Source: Marmoricola sp. (GTDB taxonomy: Bacteria; Actinomycetota; Actinomycetes; Propionibacteriales; Nocardioidaceae). From it: a DNA stretch of 37,125 nt. Every line of letters starts with the position of its first letter. Position 1 is the first letter of the stretch. The translations under genes were made by a program, and so were the position numbers. Location of the stretch: NCBI GenBank assembly GCA_025964795.1, contig JAOPYC010000121.1:1-37125 (forward strand), read 5' to 3'. The notes under the pieces were generated by a model. That model saw nothing but the letters and a program-made list of their open reading frames with translations. It did no database searches and was not told the DNA's origin. This document shows, piece by piece, positions 16,801-26,464 of the stretch.

Positions 16801-18722
16801 TCGCGCACGTGGTCGGGCATCGGCCGGTGGTAGCGCAGGCCGAAGTCGTAGATGTAGGACTCGCGGGCCACTCCCTTGACCAGCTGGTAGGGCCGCTCGT
16901 CGACCACCTCGACCCCGGTGGTGGACAGGATCGGCAGCACCTCGGAGAGCGAGAGCGGGGGGCCGATCCGGTAGACCTTCAGCCGCGCCTCGCCGGGGGC
17001 GGCGGCGACGTCCTCGTAGAGCGAGAGCGCGAAGCCCTCGGCTCCCTCGATCTCCTCGAGCCGGCCCAGGTCGACCGCGCCGGTCGCCGGCGGGTAGTCC
17101 TCCTTGTAGGCCTCCGGGAAGGAAGCGGCGTAGAGCCGGACGAGCCGGCTGCCCTGCTCCTCGCCGTACTCCGTGATCACGGCGCTGGTGAAGTCGTCGC
17201 GCCAGGACCGGGCGGCCTCGGCGCACCGGCGCTCGAGGTCGGGCACGTCGGGGTCCCCGATCAGCTCCCCCACCGGCGGGCGCACGACGAAGTGCAGCCG
17301 CGCGGCGAACGACTCACCGACGTGCGCGGTGTACTCCACGTTCTCCCCACCGAGCTGCTGCTTGAGGATCGCGGCGATCCGCTCGCGGACGGTGGTGTTG
17401 TAGCGGTCGCGCGGCAGGTAGACCAGGCAGGAGAGGAACCGGCCGTAGATGTCGCGGCGCACGAACAGCTTCAGCTGGCGACGCTCACGGGTGTACATCA
17501 CCTGCGAGGCGATCGGGACGAGATCCTCGACCGGGGTCTGGAAGAGCTCGTCGCGCGGGTAGGTCTCGAGCACGTCCATCAGCGCCTTGCCGGCGTGGCT
17601 CATCGGGTCGAGACCCAGGATGTCGATGACCTTCTTGGCCTTCTCCCGGAGCACGGGGATGCGGGCCACCGACTCGGTGTAGGCGGCCGAGGAGAACAGC
17701 CCGAGGAACCGCCGCTCCCCCACCACCTCCCCATCGGCGTCGAACCTCTTGACCCCGACGTAGTCGAGGTAGACGGGCCGGTGCACGGTCGCCTTCGAGT
17801 TCGCCTTGGCGAGGACGAGGAGGTGCTTGTCGCGGGCCCGGGAGGCCACCGCCTCGGGGAGCAGGCGGGGCGCGGACGGGTCGGCGCGCAGGATCCCGAA
17901 GCCGGTGCCGGGCACGGCGACCAGCGTCTCGCTCTCGCCGCGGGACTCCAGGGCGTACTCCCGGTAGCCGAGGAACGTGAAGTGGTTGTCGCCCAGCCAC
18001 CGCAGCAGCGCGGCGCCCTGCGCGACCTCGTCACCCGGGAGGTCGGGCGGGTTCTCCTCGAGGTCGGCGACGATCTTGTCGACCTGGGTGTGCATCCGCT
18101 GCCAGTCCTCGACGGCGTCGCGGACGTCGGTGAGCACCTTGGTGAGCTGCTCGGTGATCAGGGCGCTCTCGTCGTCGGAGACCCGGTCGATCTCCAGGTG
18201 CATCCACGACTCCCGGGCCAGGTCGTGCGCGGCGGTGGCGGCGGTGTCGTCGAGCACCTCGTGCAGGTGGCCCGCCACGTCTCGTCGTACGACGAACTGG
18301 GGGTGGATCACCAGGTGGATCTCGTGCAGGGACTCGGACAGGGCCATCGACACGGAGTCGACCAGGAAGGGCATGTCGTCGGTGACCACCTCGACGACCG
18401 TGTGGCCGCCGGCCGACCAGCCGTTGACCGCCGAGCTGGGCGTGAACACCCGGACGCTCGCCGTGCCCTGGGGACGCTCCGCGGCGAGCCGCAGCTGGGC
18501 CATCACGGCGCCGTAGAGGTCGCTCACGTCCCGCTCGAGCAGGTCCTCGGGGGCCACGTGCCGGTAGAAGGACTGCAGCACCGCCGGCAGCTCGACACCC
18601 TCGGGCGTCCTGGCGGACCTCGACTCCGCGTAGTCGCACACTCCGGCGAGCAGCTCCGACTTTCCCTTTTCCAGCACGGTCACGTTTTCGACGTTATGCC
18701 CCGGCCGGTTCGGCGACAACAT
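13824..18722 (-). CDS. gdh: large NAD-dependent glutamate dehydrogenase (GDH-1600 type)
   Basis: A 1632-residue enzyme that oxidatively deaminates glutamate to 2-oxoglutarate, feeding the TCA cycle. Length and architecture fit the ~180 kDa bacterial class: a long N-terminal regulatory region, a central catalytic dehydrogenase domain with the Lys-bearing VGAKGGFFCKQLP, the cofactor-domain stretch CVGVGDMSGDVFGNGMLCSE and DHRDIFIDPHPDP, then EGGNLGLTQRGRIEYA and a long helical C-terminus. I take the ATG at 18722. GTG codons about 14-16 residues later (before T-V-L-E-K-G-K) are alternatives, and no strong ribosome binding site decides. It lies 45 nt downstream of the tryptophan dioxygenase gene on the same strand, so co-expression is possible. 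Confidence 0.95.
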   Translation of the reverse strand: MLSPNRPGHNVENVTVLEKGKSELLAGVCDYAESRSARTPEGVELPAVLQSFYRHVAPEDLLERDVSDLYGAVMAQLRLAAERPQGTASVRVFTPSSAVNGWSAGGHTVVEVVTDDMPFLVDSVSMALSESLHEIHLVIHPQFVVRRDVAGHLHEVLDDTAATAAHDLARESWMHLEIDRVSDDESALITEQLTKVLTDVRDAVEDWQRMHTQVDKIVADLEENPPDLPGDEVAQGAALLRWLGDNHFTFLGYREYALESRGESETLVAVPGTGFGILRADPSAPRLLPEAVASRARDKHLLVLAKANSKATVHRPVYLDYVGVKRFDADGEVVGERRFLGLFSSAAYTESVARIPVLREKAKKVIDILGLDPMSHAGKALMDVLETYPRDELFQTPVEDLVPIASQVMYTRERRQLKLFVRRDIYGRFLSCLVYLPRDRYNTTVRERIAAILKQQLGGENVEYTAHVGESFAARLHFVVRPPVGELIGDPDVPDLERRCAEAARSWRDDFTSAVITEYGEEQGSRLVRLYAASFPEAYKEDYPPATGAVDLGRLEEIEGAEGFALSLYEDVAAAPGEARLKVYRIGPPLSLSEVLPILSTTGVEVVDERPYQLVKGVARESYIYDFGLRYHRPMPDHVRELFQDTIAAVWDGYNESDGFNALVLAAGLTWRQATVLRAYAKYMRQGGTPFAQDYIEDALRNNVDITRTLVNLFEARFDPGRADRDGGDIAADSEARVAKCNDLEERILRSLDNVSSLDHDRILRSYLTNVKATLRTSFFQTDVEGNPLQRLSLKVDPSAITDLPEPRPKFEIFVYSPHVEGVHLRFGAVARGGLRWSDRRDDFRTEVLGLVKAQMVKNTVIVPVGAKGGFFCKQLPPVDPTQPSDRDAWMREGIACYTTFISGLLDITDNIVEGADGRQVVPPASVVRHDADDPYLVVAADKGTATFSDLANQVSADYGFWLGDAFASGGSVGYDHKAMGITARGAWVSVRRHFRELGIDCQNEDFTCVGVGDMSGDVFGNGMLCSEHIQLVAAFDHRDIFIDPHPDPATSYAERKRLFDLPRSSWQDYDTSLISAGGGVFRRSAKSIPISAQMREVLGIEAQRLTPAELMRAILLAPVDLLWNGGIGTYVKSAAETHADAGDKANDAIRVNGSELRARCVGEGGNLGLTQRGRIEYARSGGALSGGEPQGGRLNTDFIDNSAGVDTSDHEVNIKILLDRVVDNGDLTGKQRNELLASMTDEVAELVLADNYNQNLALANAAAGAPSLLHVHEDWMRTLERGGLLNRELEALPSRREVARRRDNKEGLTVPELSVLMAYTKIVLAEELISSELPDDRFFRSELFSYFPRLMRQGYRGPMEEHQLRREIVVTQIVNQLVNNAGITYFHRLSGETQGTTAELTRANFVAREIYGAGRLQRHIASFDNQLDASVQTAMRLEVRTLVERASRWLLNSRRSAEDTESLVESYEVVVEKVMAELPSLMVGRELEAFTERRDALIGKGVPEDLAVRVAVCPPAYMLLGVIETAAREERDPLEVARVHFEVGERLGLPLLVSRILALPRQDRWQTMARAALRDDLHAVHAQLSAQELAGHPPSEKDTTQAVATLQEICSDEDTDLARLSVALRVVRSLL

Positions 18723-18767
18723 CCCGCGGCGAGCAGGGGGTCTCGAATCCGAGAAATCGGTGACCGT

Positions 18768-19601
18768 TCAGAGCACCGACCGCAGGTCCCACAGCATGGG
18801 GTAGTACTTCAGCTCGAGGCGGCCGCGCAGGTACGTCGACCCGGTGGACCCGCCGGTGCCGGTCTTGGCCCCGATCATCCGCTCGACCATGACGACGTGC
18901 CGGGCGCGCCAGGCGGCGGCCAGCTCGTCGTGCAGGATCAGCGCCTCGGCCATCGCCCACAGGTCGCCGTGGGTCGACCGGTCGTGCGCCACCTCGCGCA
19001 GCGACGCGATCAGCGCCTCGTCCGTGGAGGTGTCCAGCCCCCGGGCCGCGAGCAGGCCGGTGAAGGCGTCCCACAGGGACGGCTCCTCGAGGCGGCGCCG
19101 CAGCCGCTGCCTCTCCTCGTCCGTCAGGCCCTTGAACCGGTGCACGTAGCCCTCGTCCTTGGCCCCCGAGATGAACTCCAGCTCACGGAACTGCACCGAC
19201 TGGAACCCGCTCGCGGGCGCCAGCCGCTGCCGGAACTCGAGGAAGTCCTGCGGGGTCATCGTCTCCAGGACGTCGATCTGCTGGACCAGCACCCGCTCGA
19301 TCACGTGCACCCGGTTCATCAGGTGCCGCGCCCACCACAGCCGGTCGCCGCCGTCGACGTGGTCCGAGGCCGCGGGGGCGGGACCGGTCGACATCGCATC
19401 GCGCACCGCCTCCACCTCTTGCAGCAGCTGCTGGAACCAGAGCTCGTAGACCTGGTGGATCGTGATGAACAGCAGCTCGTCGTGGGCCGGAGGATCCGAC
19501 TCGAGGTGCTGGGCGTCGAGCAGCTGCGGGAGGCGGAGGTAGCTGCCGTAGGTGAGCAGCGCCCCTTCCTCCCCGAACGACACGAAGTTCTCGTCTTCCA
19601 T
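18768..19601 (-). CDS. kynA: tryptophan 2,3-dioxygenase
   Basis: A 277-residue heme dioxygenase that opens the indole ring of L-tryptophan to N-formylkynurenine, the first step of the kynurenine pathway. Diagnostic segments are LTYGSYLRLPQLLDAQ and HDELLFITIHQVYELWFQQL near the N-terminus (substrate-binding pocket), and the C-terminal RARHVVMVERMIGAKTGTGG with the proximal heme His, followed by STGSTYLR. Length is typical for bacterial tetrameric enzymes. ATG at 19601 is chosen over a TTG three codons upstream. No other kynurenine pathway gene (kynB, kynU) is within the window. It probably shares a transcript with glutamate dehydrogenase downstream, giving an amino-acid catabolic pair. Confidence 0.95.
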   Translation of the reverse strand: MEDENFVSFGEEGALLTYGSYLRLPQLLDAQHLESDPPAHDELLFITIHQVYELWFQQLLQEVEAVRDAMSTGPAPAASDHVDGGDRLWWARHLMNRVHVIERVLVQQIDVLETMTPQDFLEFRQRLAPASGFQSVQFRELEFISGAKDEGYVHRFKGLTDEERQRLRRRLEEPSLWDAFTGLLAARGLDTSTDEALIASLREVAHDRSTHGDLWAMAEALILHDELAAAWRARHVVMVERMIGAKTGTGGSTGSTYLRGRLELKYYPMLWDLRSVL

Positions 19602-19672
19602 GGGAGCCAACCTAGGCCACGACGTCGGTGGGTCCCTGTGCGCGTCGTACGGCGATGCAGCATGATGCGGAC

Positions 19673-20155
19673 ATGAAGCTGCGCCACGAGATCACCTACG
19701 ACGCGCCCCTGACCGACGTCTTCGCCATGCTGTCCGACCCCGACTTCCGCCAGGCCTCGGCCACGGCCATGGGCGTGATCTCGGCCGACGTGACGATCGT
19801 GCCCGACGGGGACGGCATCAAGGTCACCATCGACCAGGTCCAGCCGACCGAGGGGGTCCCCGGCTTCGCCAAGAAGTTCGCGGGCGAGACCACCCGCGCC
19901 GTGCAGACCGAGGAGTGGGTGTCCTCGGCCGGTGGCACGATCACGATCGAGACCCCCGGCAAGCCCACCTCGATCAAGGGCACCCTGTCGCTGTCCGAGG
20001 CGGCGGGCCGCACCATCGAGACCCTCGAGGCCGAGGTGAAGGTGAAGATCCCGCTCATCGGCGGCAAGCTCGAGGCGCTGATGGGCGACCTGGTCAGCTC
20101 GGGGATGGACAAGGAGCAGCTGGCCGGCGCTGCGTGGCTGGCGGGTCAGCGATGA
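19673..20155 (+). CDS. DUF2505 domain-containing protein (first of a tandem pair)
   Basis: A 160-residue soluble protein of the actinobacterial DUF2505 family, related to START/SRPBCC-like lipid-binding folds. It begins MKLRHEITYDAPLTDVFAML and has the shared core VTIDQVQPTEGVPGFAKKF, EEWVSSAGGTITIETPGKP and KVKIPLIGGKLEALMGDLV. There is no signal peptide or membrane segment, so it is cytoplasmic. Its function is unknown; the fold suggests binding of a hydrophobic ligand. It is divergent from the tryptophan dioxygenase gene across 71 bp, and its stop overlaps the start of a paralogue (ATGA). Start chosen at the ATG preceding the conserved first strand. Confidence 0.88.
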   Translation: MKLRHEITYDAPLTDVFAMLSDPDFRQASATAMGVISADVTIVPDGDGIKVTIDQVQPTEGVPGFAKKFAGETTRAVQTEEWVSSAGGTITIETPGKPTSIKGTLSLSEAAGRTIETLEAEVKVKIPLIGGKLEALMGDLVSSGMDKEQLAGAAWLAGQR

Positions 20156-20640
20156 AGAAGGTCTCCGAGGAGCTGAGGTACGACGGCGCCACCCTCGACC
20201 AGGTCCACGAGATGCTCGCCGACCCGGCGTTCCGGGAGAAGGTGTGCGACTACCAGCGGGTGCTGCGCCACACCGTCCAGATCGAGAGCGACGGCCAGGG
20301 CATGACGGTCACCATCGACCAGGTGCAGGCCGCGAAGGGGATCCCGAGCTTCGCCCGGAGGGTCGTCGGCGACGAGATCAACATCGTGCAGACCGAGGAC
20401 TGGACGAGCCCGGCCAAGGGCAACATCCACGTCACCATCCCCGGCAAGCCCGGCGAGATGAGCGGCACGGCGCTGCTCACCGAGGACCCCGACGGCACCA
20501 CCGAGACGGTGAACCTCTCGGTGAAGGTGAACATCCCGCTGGTCGGCGGGAAGCTCGAAGGTCTCGTGGCCGACCTGCTCAGCAAGGCGCTGCGCGCCGA
20601 GCACGAGGTCGGCGTCGAGTGGCTCGCCGGGGACCGATGA
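20152..20640 (+). CDS. DUF2505 domain-containing protein (second of a tandem pair)
   Basis: A 162-residue paralogue of the preceding gene, starting inside its stop codon (4-bp ATGA overlap). The same core blocks recur: LADPAFREKVC, VTIDQVQAAKGIPSFARRV, QTEDWTSPAKG, HVTIPGKPGEMSG and KVNIPLVGGKLEGLV. The two proteins are clearly related over their whole length but well diverged, so the duplication is old or they were selected as a heteromeric pair. The function is unknown; the translational coupling argues for equimolar production and possibly a complex. It runs convergently into a DinB-like gene, leaving only 13 bp between stops. Confidence 0.88.
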   Translation: MKKVSEELRYDGATLDQVHEMLADPAFREKVCDYQRVLRHTVQIESDGQGMTVTIDQVQAAKGIPSFARRVVGDEINIVQTEDWTSPAKGNIHVTIPGKPGEMSGTALLTEDPDGTTETVNLSVKVNIPLVGGKLEGLVADLLSKALRAEHEVGVEWLAGDR

Positions 20641-20653
20641 CCCGGGCTGGGCG

Positions 20654-21193
20654 CTAGTCGCCCACCTGGCCGTCGACCGACTCACGGATCAGGTCGGCGT
20701 GGCCGTTGTGGCGCGCGTACTCCTCGATCATGTGCAGCACGATGTAGCGCAGGCTGAACTTGGCGTCGGGGCGGCTGTGGCTCCCGATCACCGAGAGCGC
20801 CTCGAGCCCCTCGGGAGCGGCCAGCGCCTCGGCCACGATCCGGTCCGACGCGGCGACGGCCTCGTCGAGCAGCCGGCGCAGCTCCTCAGGCGAGTCCTCG
20901 ATGGCGCTGTGCCAGTCCCAGTCGTTGTCGGCGTCCCAGTCGACCGACGCCCACGGCTCCGGCTCCGGGTTGCCGGCGAAGACCTGGTTGAACCACCAGT
21001 CCTCGACGTAGGCCAGGTGCTTGACCATGCCGCCCAGGGTCATCGACGACGGAGCCAGCGACTGGCCGAGCTGCGTCGCGTCGAGGCCCTCCGCCTTGAG
21101 CCGCAGCGTGTCGCGGTGGTAGTCGAGGTAGCCGAGGATGATCTCGGCCTCGGTCCCGGCGAACGGTGGCTTGGTGCGCTCGATCTCGCTCAT
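20654..21193 (-). CDS. DinB/DUF664 family protein
   Basis: A 179-residue four-helix-bundle protein of the DinB-like superfamily (DUF664 type). The fold is indicated by LGYLDYHRDTLRLKAEGL, the metal-ligand His in SMTLGGMVKHLAYVEDWWF, and the C-terminal LHMIEEYARHNGHADLIRE with two further candidate His ligands. Members of this family are metal-dependent enzymes using low-molecular-weight thiols such as mycothiol, or have no known function. The substrate here is not known. It starts 10 nt after the 51-residue membrane protein gene, so it is probably the last gene of the pruA operon. Confidence 0.88.
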   Translation of the reverse strand: MSEIERTKPPFAGTEAEIILGYLDYHRDTLRLKAEGLDATQLGQSLAPSSMTLGGMVKHLAYVEDWWFNQVFAGNPEPEPWASVDWDADNDWDWHSAIEDSPEELRRLLDEAVAASDRIVAEALAAPEGLEALSVIGSHSRPDAKFSLRYIVLHMIEEYARHNGHADLIRESVDGQVGD

Positions 21194-21203
21194 GCCCGCG
21201 ACC

Positions 21204-21359
21204 CTAGGGCGCGGGCGGCTCGCTGTCGCGCGCGTTTCGGCGCCGGCCGATCCAGATCGTCAGGGCGAGCAGCAGCAGCGGACCGAACGCGAGCGCCAGC
21301 GTGAGCGCCTTCTCCACGGGGTGCAGCGGCCCGAGGTGGAGCAGCACCAGCCCGAGCAC
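21204..21359 (-). CDS. 51-residue membrane protein downstream of pruA
   Basis: A very short frame starting at a GTG two bases after the pruA stop codon (TGA-CC-GTG) and ending 10 nt before the DinB-like start. The product begins (V)LGLVLLHLGPLHPVEKALTL and contains two hydrophobic segments (about residues 1-9 and 18-37, the latter LTLALAFGPLLLLALTIWIG). It ends in a basic then acidic tail (RRRNARDSEPPAP), consistent with positive-inside topology. It is too short for most gene callers, but the tight spacing on both sides and the clean membrane/tail organisation support translation. I do not recognise the family; similar small proteins are easily missed. Confidence 0.6.
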   Translation of the reverse strand: MLGLVLLHLGPLHPVEKALTLALAFGPLLLLALTIWIGRRRNARDSEPPAP

Positions 21360-21361
21360 GG

Positions 21362-22990
<1,629 letters not shown>

Positions 22991-23038
22991 GTCCGCGATG
23001 TTCTCAGACGCGGTGAACCCCCGCCAAAACGTGGACCG

Positions 23039-25948
23039 CTACTTCTTCTTCACCAGCCTGGTCGGCGAGGTGGAGCCGAAGAGGTTGCCGCCGCCCTTGG
23101 CCAGGACCCGGTAGCTCGTCGCCTTCTTCTGGCGGACCGACCAGGACTTCAGGCCCCGCGCGTTCGTCACGCCGGTGGCGAGGTTGCTCCAGTAGCTCTG
23201 GCCCGCGGGCTTGCGCTGCAGGACCACCCCCATCGAGCCGATCAGGATGGCGCTCCCCCGCTTCACCACCCTGGCGGTGATGGTGAACGGCTTGTCCTTC
23301 TTGGCCTTGACGGGCGCGGCGAAGGACGTGCCCGACGCGTAGAGCCGCACCGAGCCGGCGGGACCGACCCGTCCGTCCCCGTTGATCGCCTGGATCGCGA
23401 CGCTCTGCACTCCGGCGGTGTGGAACCCGGTCAGGTTGACCGACCGGCTCGTGCCCGGGACGGTGACCACCCTCCGGTCCGAGCGCGTCAGGCGGTAGGA
23501 CGTGATCGGCTTGCTGCCCGGGTCGGCCGGCGGCTGCCAGGACACCACCGCGCTCGTGAAGGCGCCCCGCGTCCCGAGCGCCGTCGGCCCCGTGGGCGAG
23601 ACCGGCGCCGGCGGCGGCAACGCCGCGGTGTCGCAGCCGTAGAGGCGTACGTCGTCGATCCACCAGCCCAGGAAGGAGTAGTCGCTGTCACCCTCGACCC
23701 GGAACGCCACGCGCACCCGCCGGCCGGCCAACGACGAGAGGTCGACCTGGCTGGAGCCGTAGCCGTAGCTGTCGCCGCCGAATCCGGTGAACCCCGATGG
23801 GGTGCTGCCCACGACGTGCCGGTCGGGACCGTTGACCCACGGCAGGTCGGTGACCGGGGTCCACACCCCGTTGAGCAGCTCGGAGACGATCACCCGGCCG
23901 CCGTCGAAGAAGTGCCCCTGGTCGTCGTACTCGAAGACGAAGGCGTGGTGGAAGTTCAGGTAGGTGCCCTCGGTGGTGACCGGCACCGTGAACGGTGCGC
24001 TGGTCACGTCGCCCATGGCCGGGTCGTCCAGGCCCGGGTCGGGGTTCAGGCCGAAGAGCGACTTCGTGCCGCTGGTGGCGTACGACGGGACGAACGAGTT
24101 CGGTGCCCGGCCCCACAGGGACGAGGTCGAGCTGAGGCCGAAGCCGTTCGCGTCGTCGTCGTCGCGCTCGATGAGGGTCTGGACACTGCCGGTCGGGCAG
24201 GACGCGGCCACCTCGGGCGCGGCGGCACCGGCGTCGGTCGGCACCAGGGCGAGCTCGGTGGCGGTCGTCGCCTTCCGTACGACGACGCAGTCGTCCGACG
24301 TGAAGCCGCCCGTCCCGGCGGACGCGAGCTCGTCGCAGGTGGTGCCGAGCGCCAGGCCGAAGTCGGCGTACTCCGAGCCCGACGTGAGCCGCTTCACGGT
24401 CTCCAGCCACAGGCGACCGGTCTTGGCCAGACCCGCGTCCCCGTTGTCGATGCCGATCGCGATCGTCTGGCCGTTGAAGGTCCCACCGGGGAGCCCGCTG
24501 GTGCCCTGCGAGACCAGGTAGGCGGTCTTGTTGCCGACCCCGTCGTTCTGGTGGACGCTGCCGCCGTCGCCGTCGGCGGCCAGGTAGTCGCCGTCGCCCC
24601 ACAGCGCGCTCCTGATCCGGTCCGGCTGCCCGTAGAGCGTGGGGTTCTTCAGGCTGCGCAGGTCACCGCCCGAGAGGTCCTCGCCCAGGGTCCAGGCCGA
24701 GTCGTCGTCGGTGGGCGGGTTCCGGTGGTCGACGATCTCGCCCATCACGTCCGCCACCGACTCGTTGAGGGCGCCGCTCTCGTGGAGGGCGAACAGGCCG
24801 GCGGTGCGCTCCACGTAGCCGTGGGTCAGCTCGTGCCCGACGACGTCGTCGGCGCCGGCGTACCCGTCGCCGAAGACCATCTGCCGGCCGTCCCAGAAGG
24901 CGTTCTGCATCGGGCAGGTGTCCTCGTCGAAGCACCAGCGCACCGTGGACATCAACGACCTCGGAGTGCCGGTGCCGATGAGCGCGGTGAGGTCGACACC
25001 GTCGACGGCCTGGTAGGTGGCAGCGGTGGCGCCCAGGTTGGCGAAGGCCTCGTTGACGTCGTCCACCGCGGAGGCGGCGCCGGTCTCGGTGCGGGCCGGG
25101 GAGGTGCAGGCCGGAACCGGCTGGTCCAGCGTCACGGTGGCCGCGTCGTGGTTGTCGCACACGATCCGGTCGAGGCTCGGGGCGTCGTTGTAGTGCAGCG
25201 CGATCTCGCCGCGACCGGTGCCGACCAGCACCGTCTCCCGCACGTCCGAGCCGTTGGTCACGGAGAACTGCCACACCGGCCGGGCGCCGCCCGGGTCGGC
25301 GGTGTGCACGATCGCGGGGTCGTAGAGCCGGCGGCCCAGACCGGTCGCGGTCAGGCCCCCGACCGGGGTCCTCTCGGCCTTGGCCGTGAAGGCCAGCGCG
25401 ACCTGCCGGGCCCTGGCCTCGCTGACCGCGGCGGCGGGTACGTCGGTGGCCGGCGTGGTGGCCGCGGTGACGGAGACGACGCCCTGGTCCGCATCGAGGC
25501 TCAGCACGACCTGGCCACCGAAGACCGGGACCCCGTCGACGACCTGGGCGGCGCGGACGACCGAGCCACCGGTCGCGGAGCGGAGCGTCTGCTCGACCAC
25601 GGCCCGCGACCGGGACCCGTCGATGCCGAAGGCGTCGCCGTAGCGGGCCAGCTGGTCGGTGGCGGTGGGCGCCGCGCCCGTGGTGCCGCGTGCCTCGACC
25701 ATGGCCCGGCCGCTCGTCGAGCTGACGTGGTCGACGGTGCCGTCGGAGGCGCGGTGGACGCGCAGCTTCCCCGCGGCGTCGGAGCGCAGCCGGGCCAGGT
25801 CCTGCTCGACCGCCGGCGCCGGGTCGGCCGTCGCCGTCGGTGCCTGCGTCGGGTCCTGGGTCGCCGCCGCGGCGTACGACGTCACGGCCTGCGGAGCGGT
25901 CAGGGACAGCGCCAGGGCGCAGGCAAGGACGGGAAGCCGTCTGCTCAT
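23039..25948 (-). CDS. secreted M4 (thermolysin-like) metallopeptidase, multidomain
   Basis: A 969-residue exported zinc protease. After a Sec signal (MSRRLPVLACALALSLTAPQ, cleavage near SYAAAA) comes an FTP-type propeptide (QVVDGVPVFGGQVVLSLDAD). The catalytic domain follows with HELTHG at about residues 372-377, the third ligand in NESVADVMGE and the M4 His motif GSVHQNDGVGNKTAYL. The C-terminal half has a jelly-roll-like module ending GWWIDDVRLYGC, an Fn3-type domain (PTALGTRGAFTSAVVSWQPP, SYRLTRSDRRVV) and a final Lys-rich Ig-like domain. ATG is chosen; an in-frame GTG two codons upstream has better spacing from CGGAG. It likely degrades extracellular protein for nutrition. An AT-rich 90-bp upstream gap with TACACT (minus strand, 25985-25980) may hold its promoter. 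Confidence 0.93.
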   Translation of the reverse strand: MSRRLPVLACALALSLTAPQAVTSYAAAATQDPTQAPTATADPAPAVEQDLARLRSDAAGKLRVHRASDGTVDHVSSTSGRAMVEARGTTGAAPTATDQLARYGDAFGIDGSRSRAVVEQTLRSATGGSVVRAAQVVDGVPVFGGQVVLSLDADQGVVSVTAATTPATDVPAAAVSEARARQVALAFTAKAERTPVGGLTATGLGRRLYDPAIVHTADPGGARPVWQFSVTNGSDVRETVLVGTGRGEIALHYNDAPSLDRIVCDNHDAATVTLDQPVPACTSPARTETGAASAVDDVNEAFANLGATAATYQAVDGVDLTALIGTGTPRSLMSTVRWCFDEDTCPMQNAFWDGRQMVFGDGYAGADDVVGHELTHGYVERTAGLFALHESGALNESVADVMGEIVDHRNPPTDDDSAWTLGEDLSGGDLRSLKNPTLYGQPDRIRSALWGDGDYLAADGDGGSVHQNDGVGNKTAYLVSQGTSGLPGGTFNGQTIAIGIDNGDAGLAKTGRLWLETVKRLTSGSEYADFGLALGTTCDELASAGTGGFTSDDCVVVRKATTATELALVPTDAGAAAPEVAASCPTGSVQTLIERDDDDANGFGLSSTSSLWGRAPNSFVPSYATSGTKSLFGLNPDPGLDDPAMGDVTSAPFTVPVTTEGTYLNFHHAFVFEYDDQGHFFDGGRVIVSELLNGVWTPVTDLPWVNGPDRHVVGSTPSGFTGFGGDSYGYGSSQVDLSSLAGRRVRVAFRVEGDSDYSFLGWWIDDVRLYGCDTAALPPPAPVSPTGPTALGTRGAFTSAVVSWQPPADPGSKPITSYRLTRSDRRVVTVPGTSRSVNLTGFHTAGVQSVAIQAINGDGRVGPAGSVRLYASGTSFAAPVKAKKDKPFTITARVVKRGSAILIGSMGVVLQRKPAGQSYWSNLATGVTNARGLKSWSVRQKKATSYRVLAKGGGNLFGSTSPTRLVKKK

Positions 25949-26038
25949 GTACACACACACTCCGAGTCGTCGAATCCGAAGTGTAAAGTCGACAGACCTC
26001 ACTTATGCGACAAATAGGAAAGCAGCCTCGGCCGCGGC

Positions 26039-26464
26039 TCAGCCGATCAGGTCGGGGATCTCCTGGACGCCGAACCAGGCCAGGTCGCCCAGAGCCTCCG
26101 GGGCGGACGGGTCGACGTCGTCGGTGTCGGCGTGGACGGCGTCGAGGAGGCGCAGGGAGATCGCGGAGTCGACCTGCACCGCGGTCGACTCGGGATCCTC
26201 GGTGATCCGCTCGACCTCGGCGACCAGCACCACTCGCCGAGGCGGTTCGGAGTGTCCGGTCGAGGTGGCAAGGAACGTGGCCGAGTCGTCGGCGGCGGCC
26301 ATCAGGGCGGCGTACGCCAGCTCCTCGTCGTTGCCCTCCGGCCACGAGGCGCGCAGCCACGCGGTCACGGCGTGCCCGTGCACCGGCGAGGGCCCGATCC
26401 CACCCTCCTCGCTGAACCGTGCGAGGGCGCCGAGGCTGGCGGGCAGGTAGACGCGGACGGTCAC
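26039..26464 (-). CDS. DUF6912-like small acidic protein
   Basis: A 141-residue soluble protein beginning VTVRVYLPASLGALARF, a start typical of the actinobacterial DUF6912 family as I recall it. The remainder includes HAVTAWLRASWPEGNDEELAY, RRVVLVAEVERI and an acidic C-terminus (HADTDDVDPSAPEALGDLAW, WFGVQEIPDLIG). No catalytic motif, signal or membrane segment is visible. The GTG start overlaps the stop of the upstream acyltransferase gene (GTGA), so translation is coupled. The function is unknown; its conserved association with lipid genes would have to be tested. Family assignment moderate, gene call strong. Confidence 0.8.
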   Translation of the reverse strand: MTVRVYLPASLGALARFSEEGGIGPSPVHGHAVTAWLRASWPEGNDEELAYAALMAAADDSATFLATSTGHSEPPRRVVLVAEVERITEDPESTAVQVDSAISLRLLDAVHADTDDVDPSAPEALGDLAWFGVQEIPDLIG

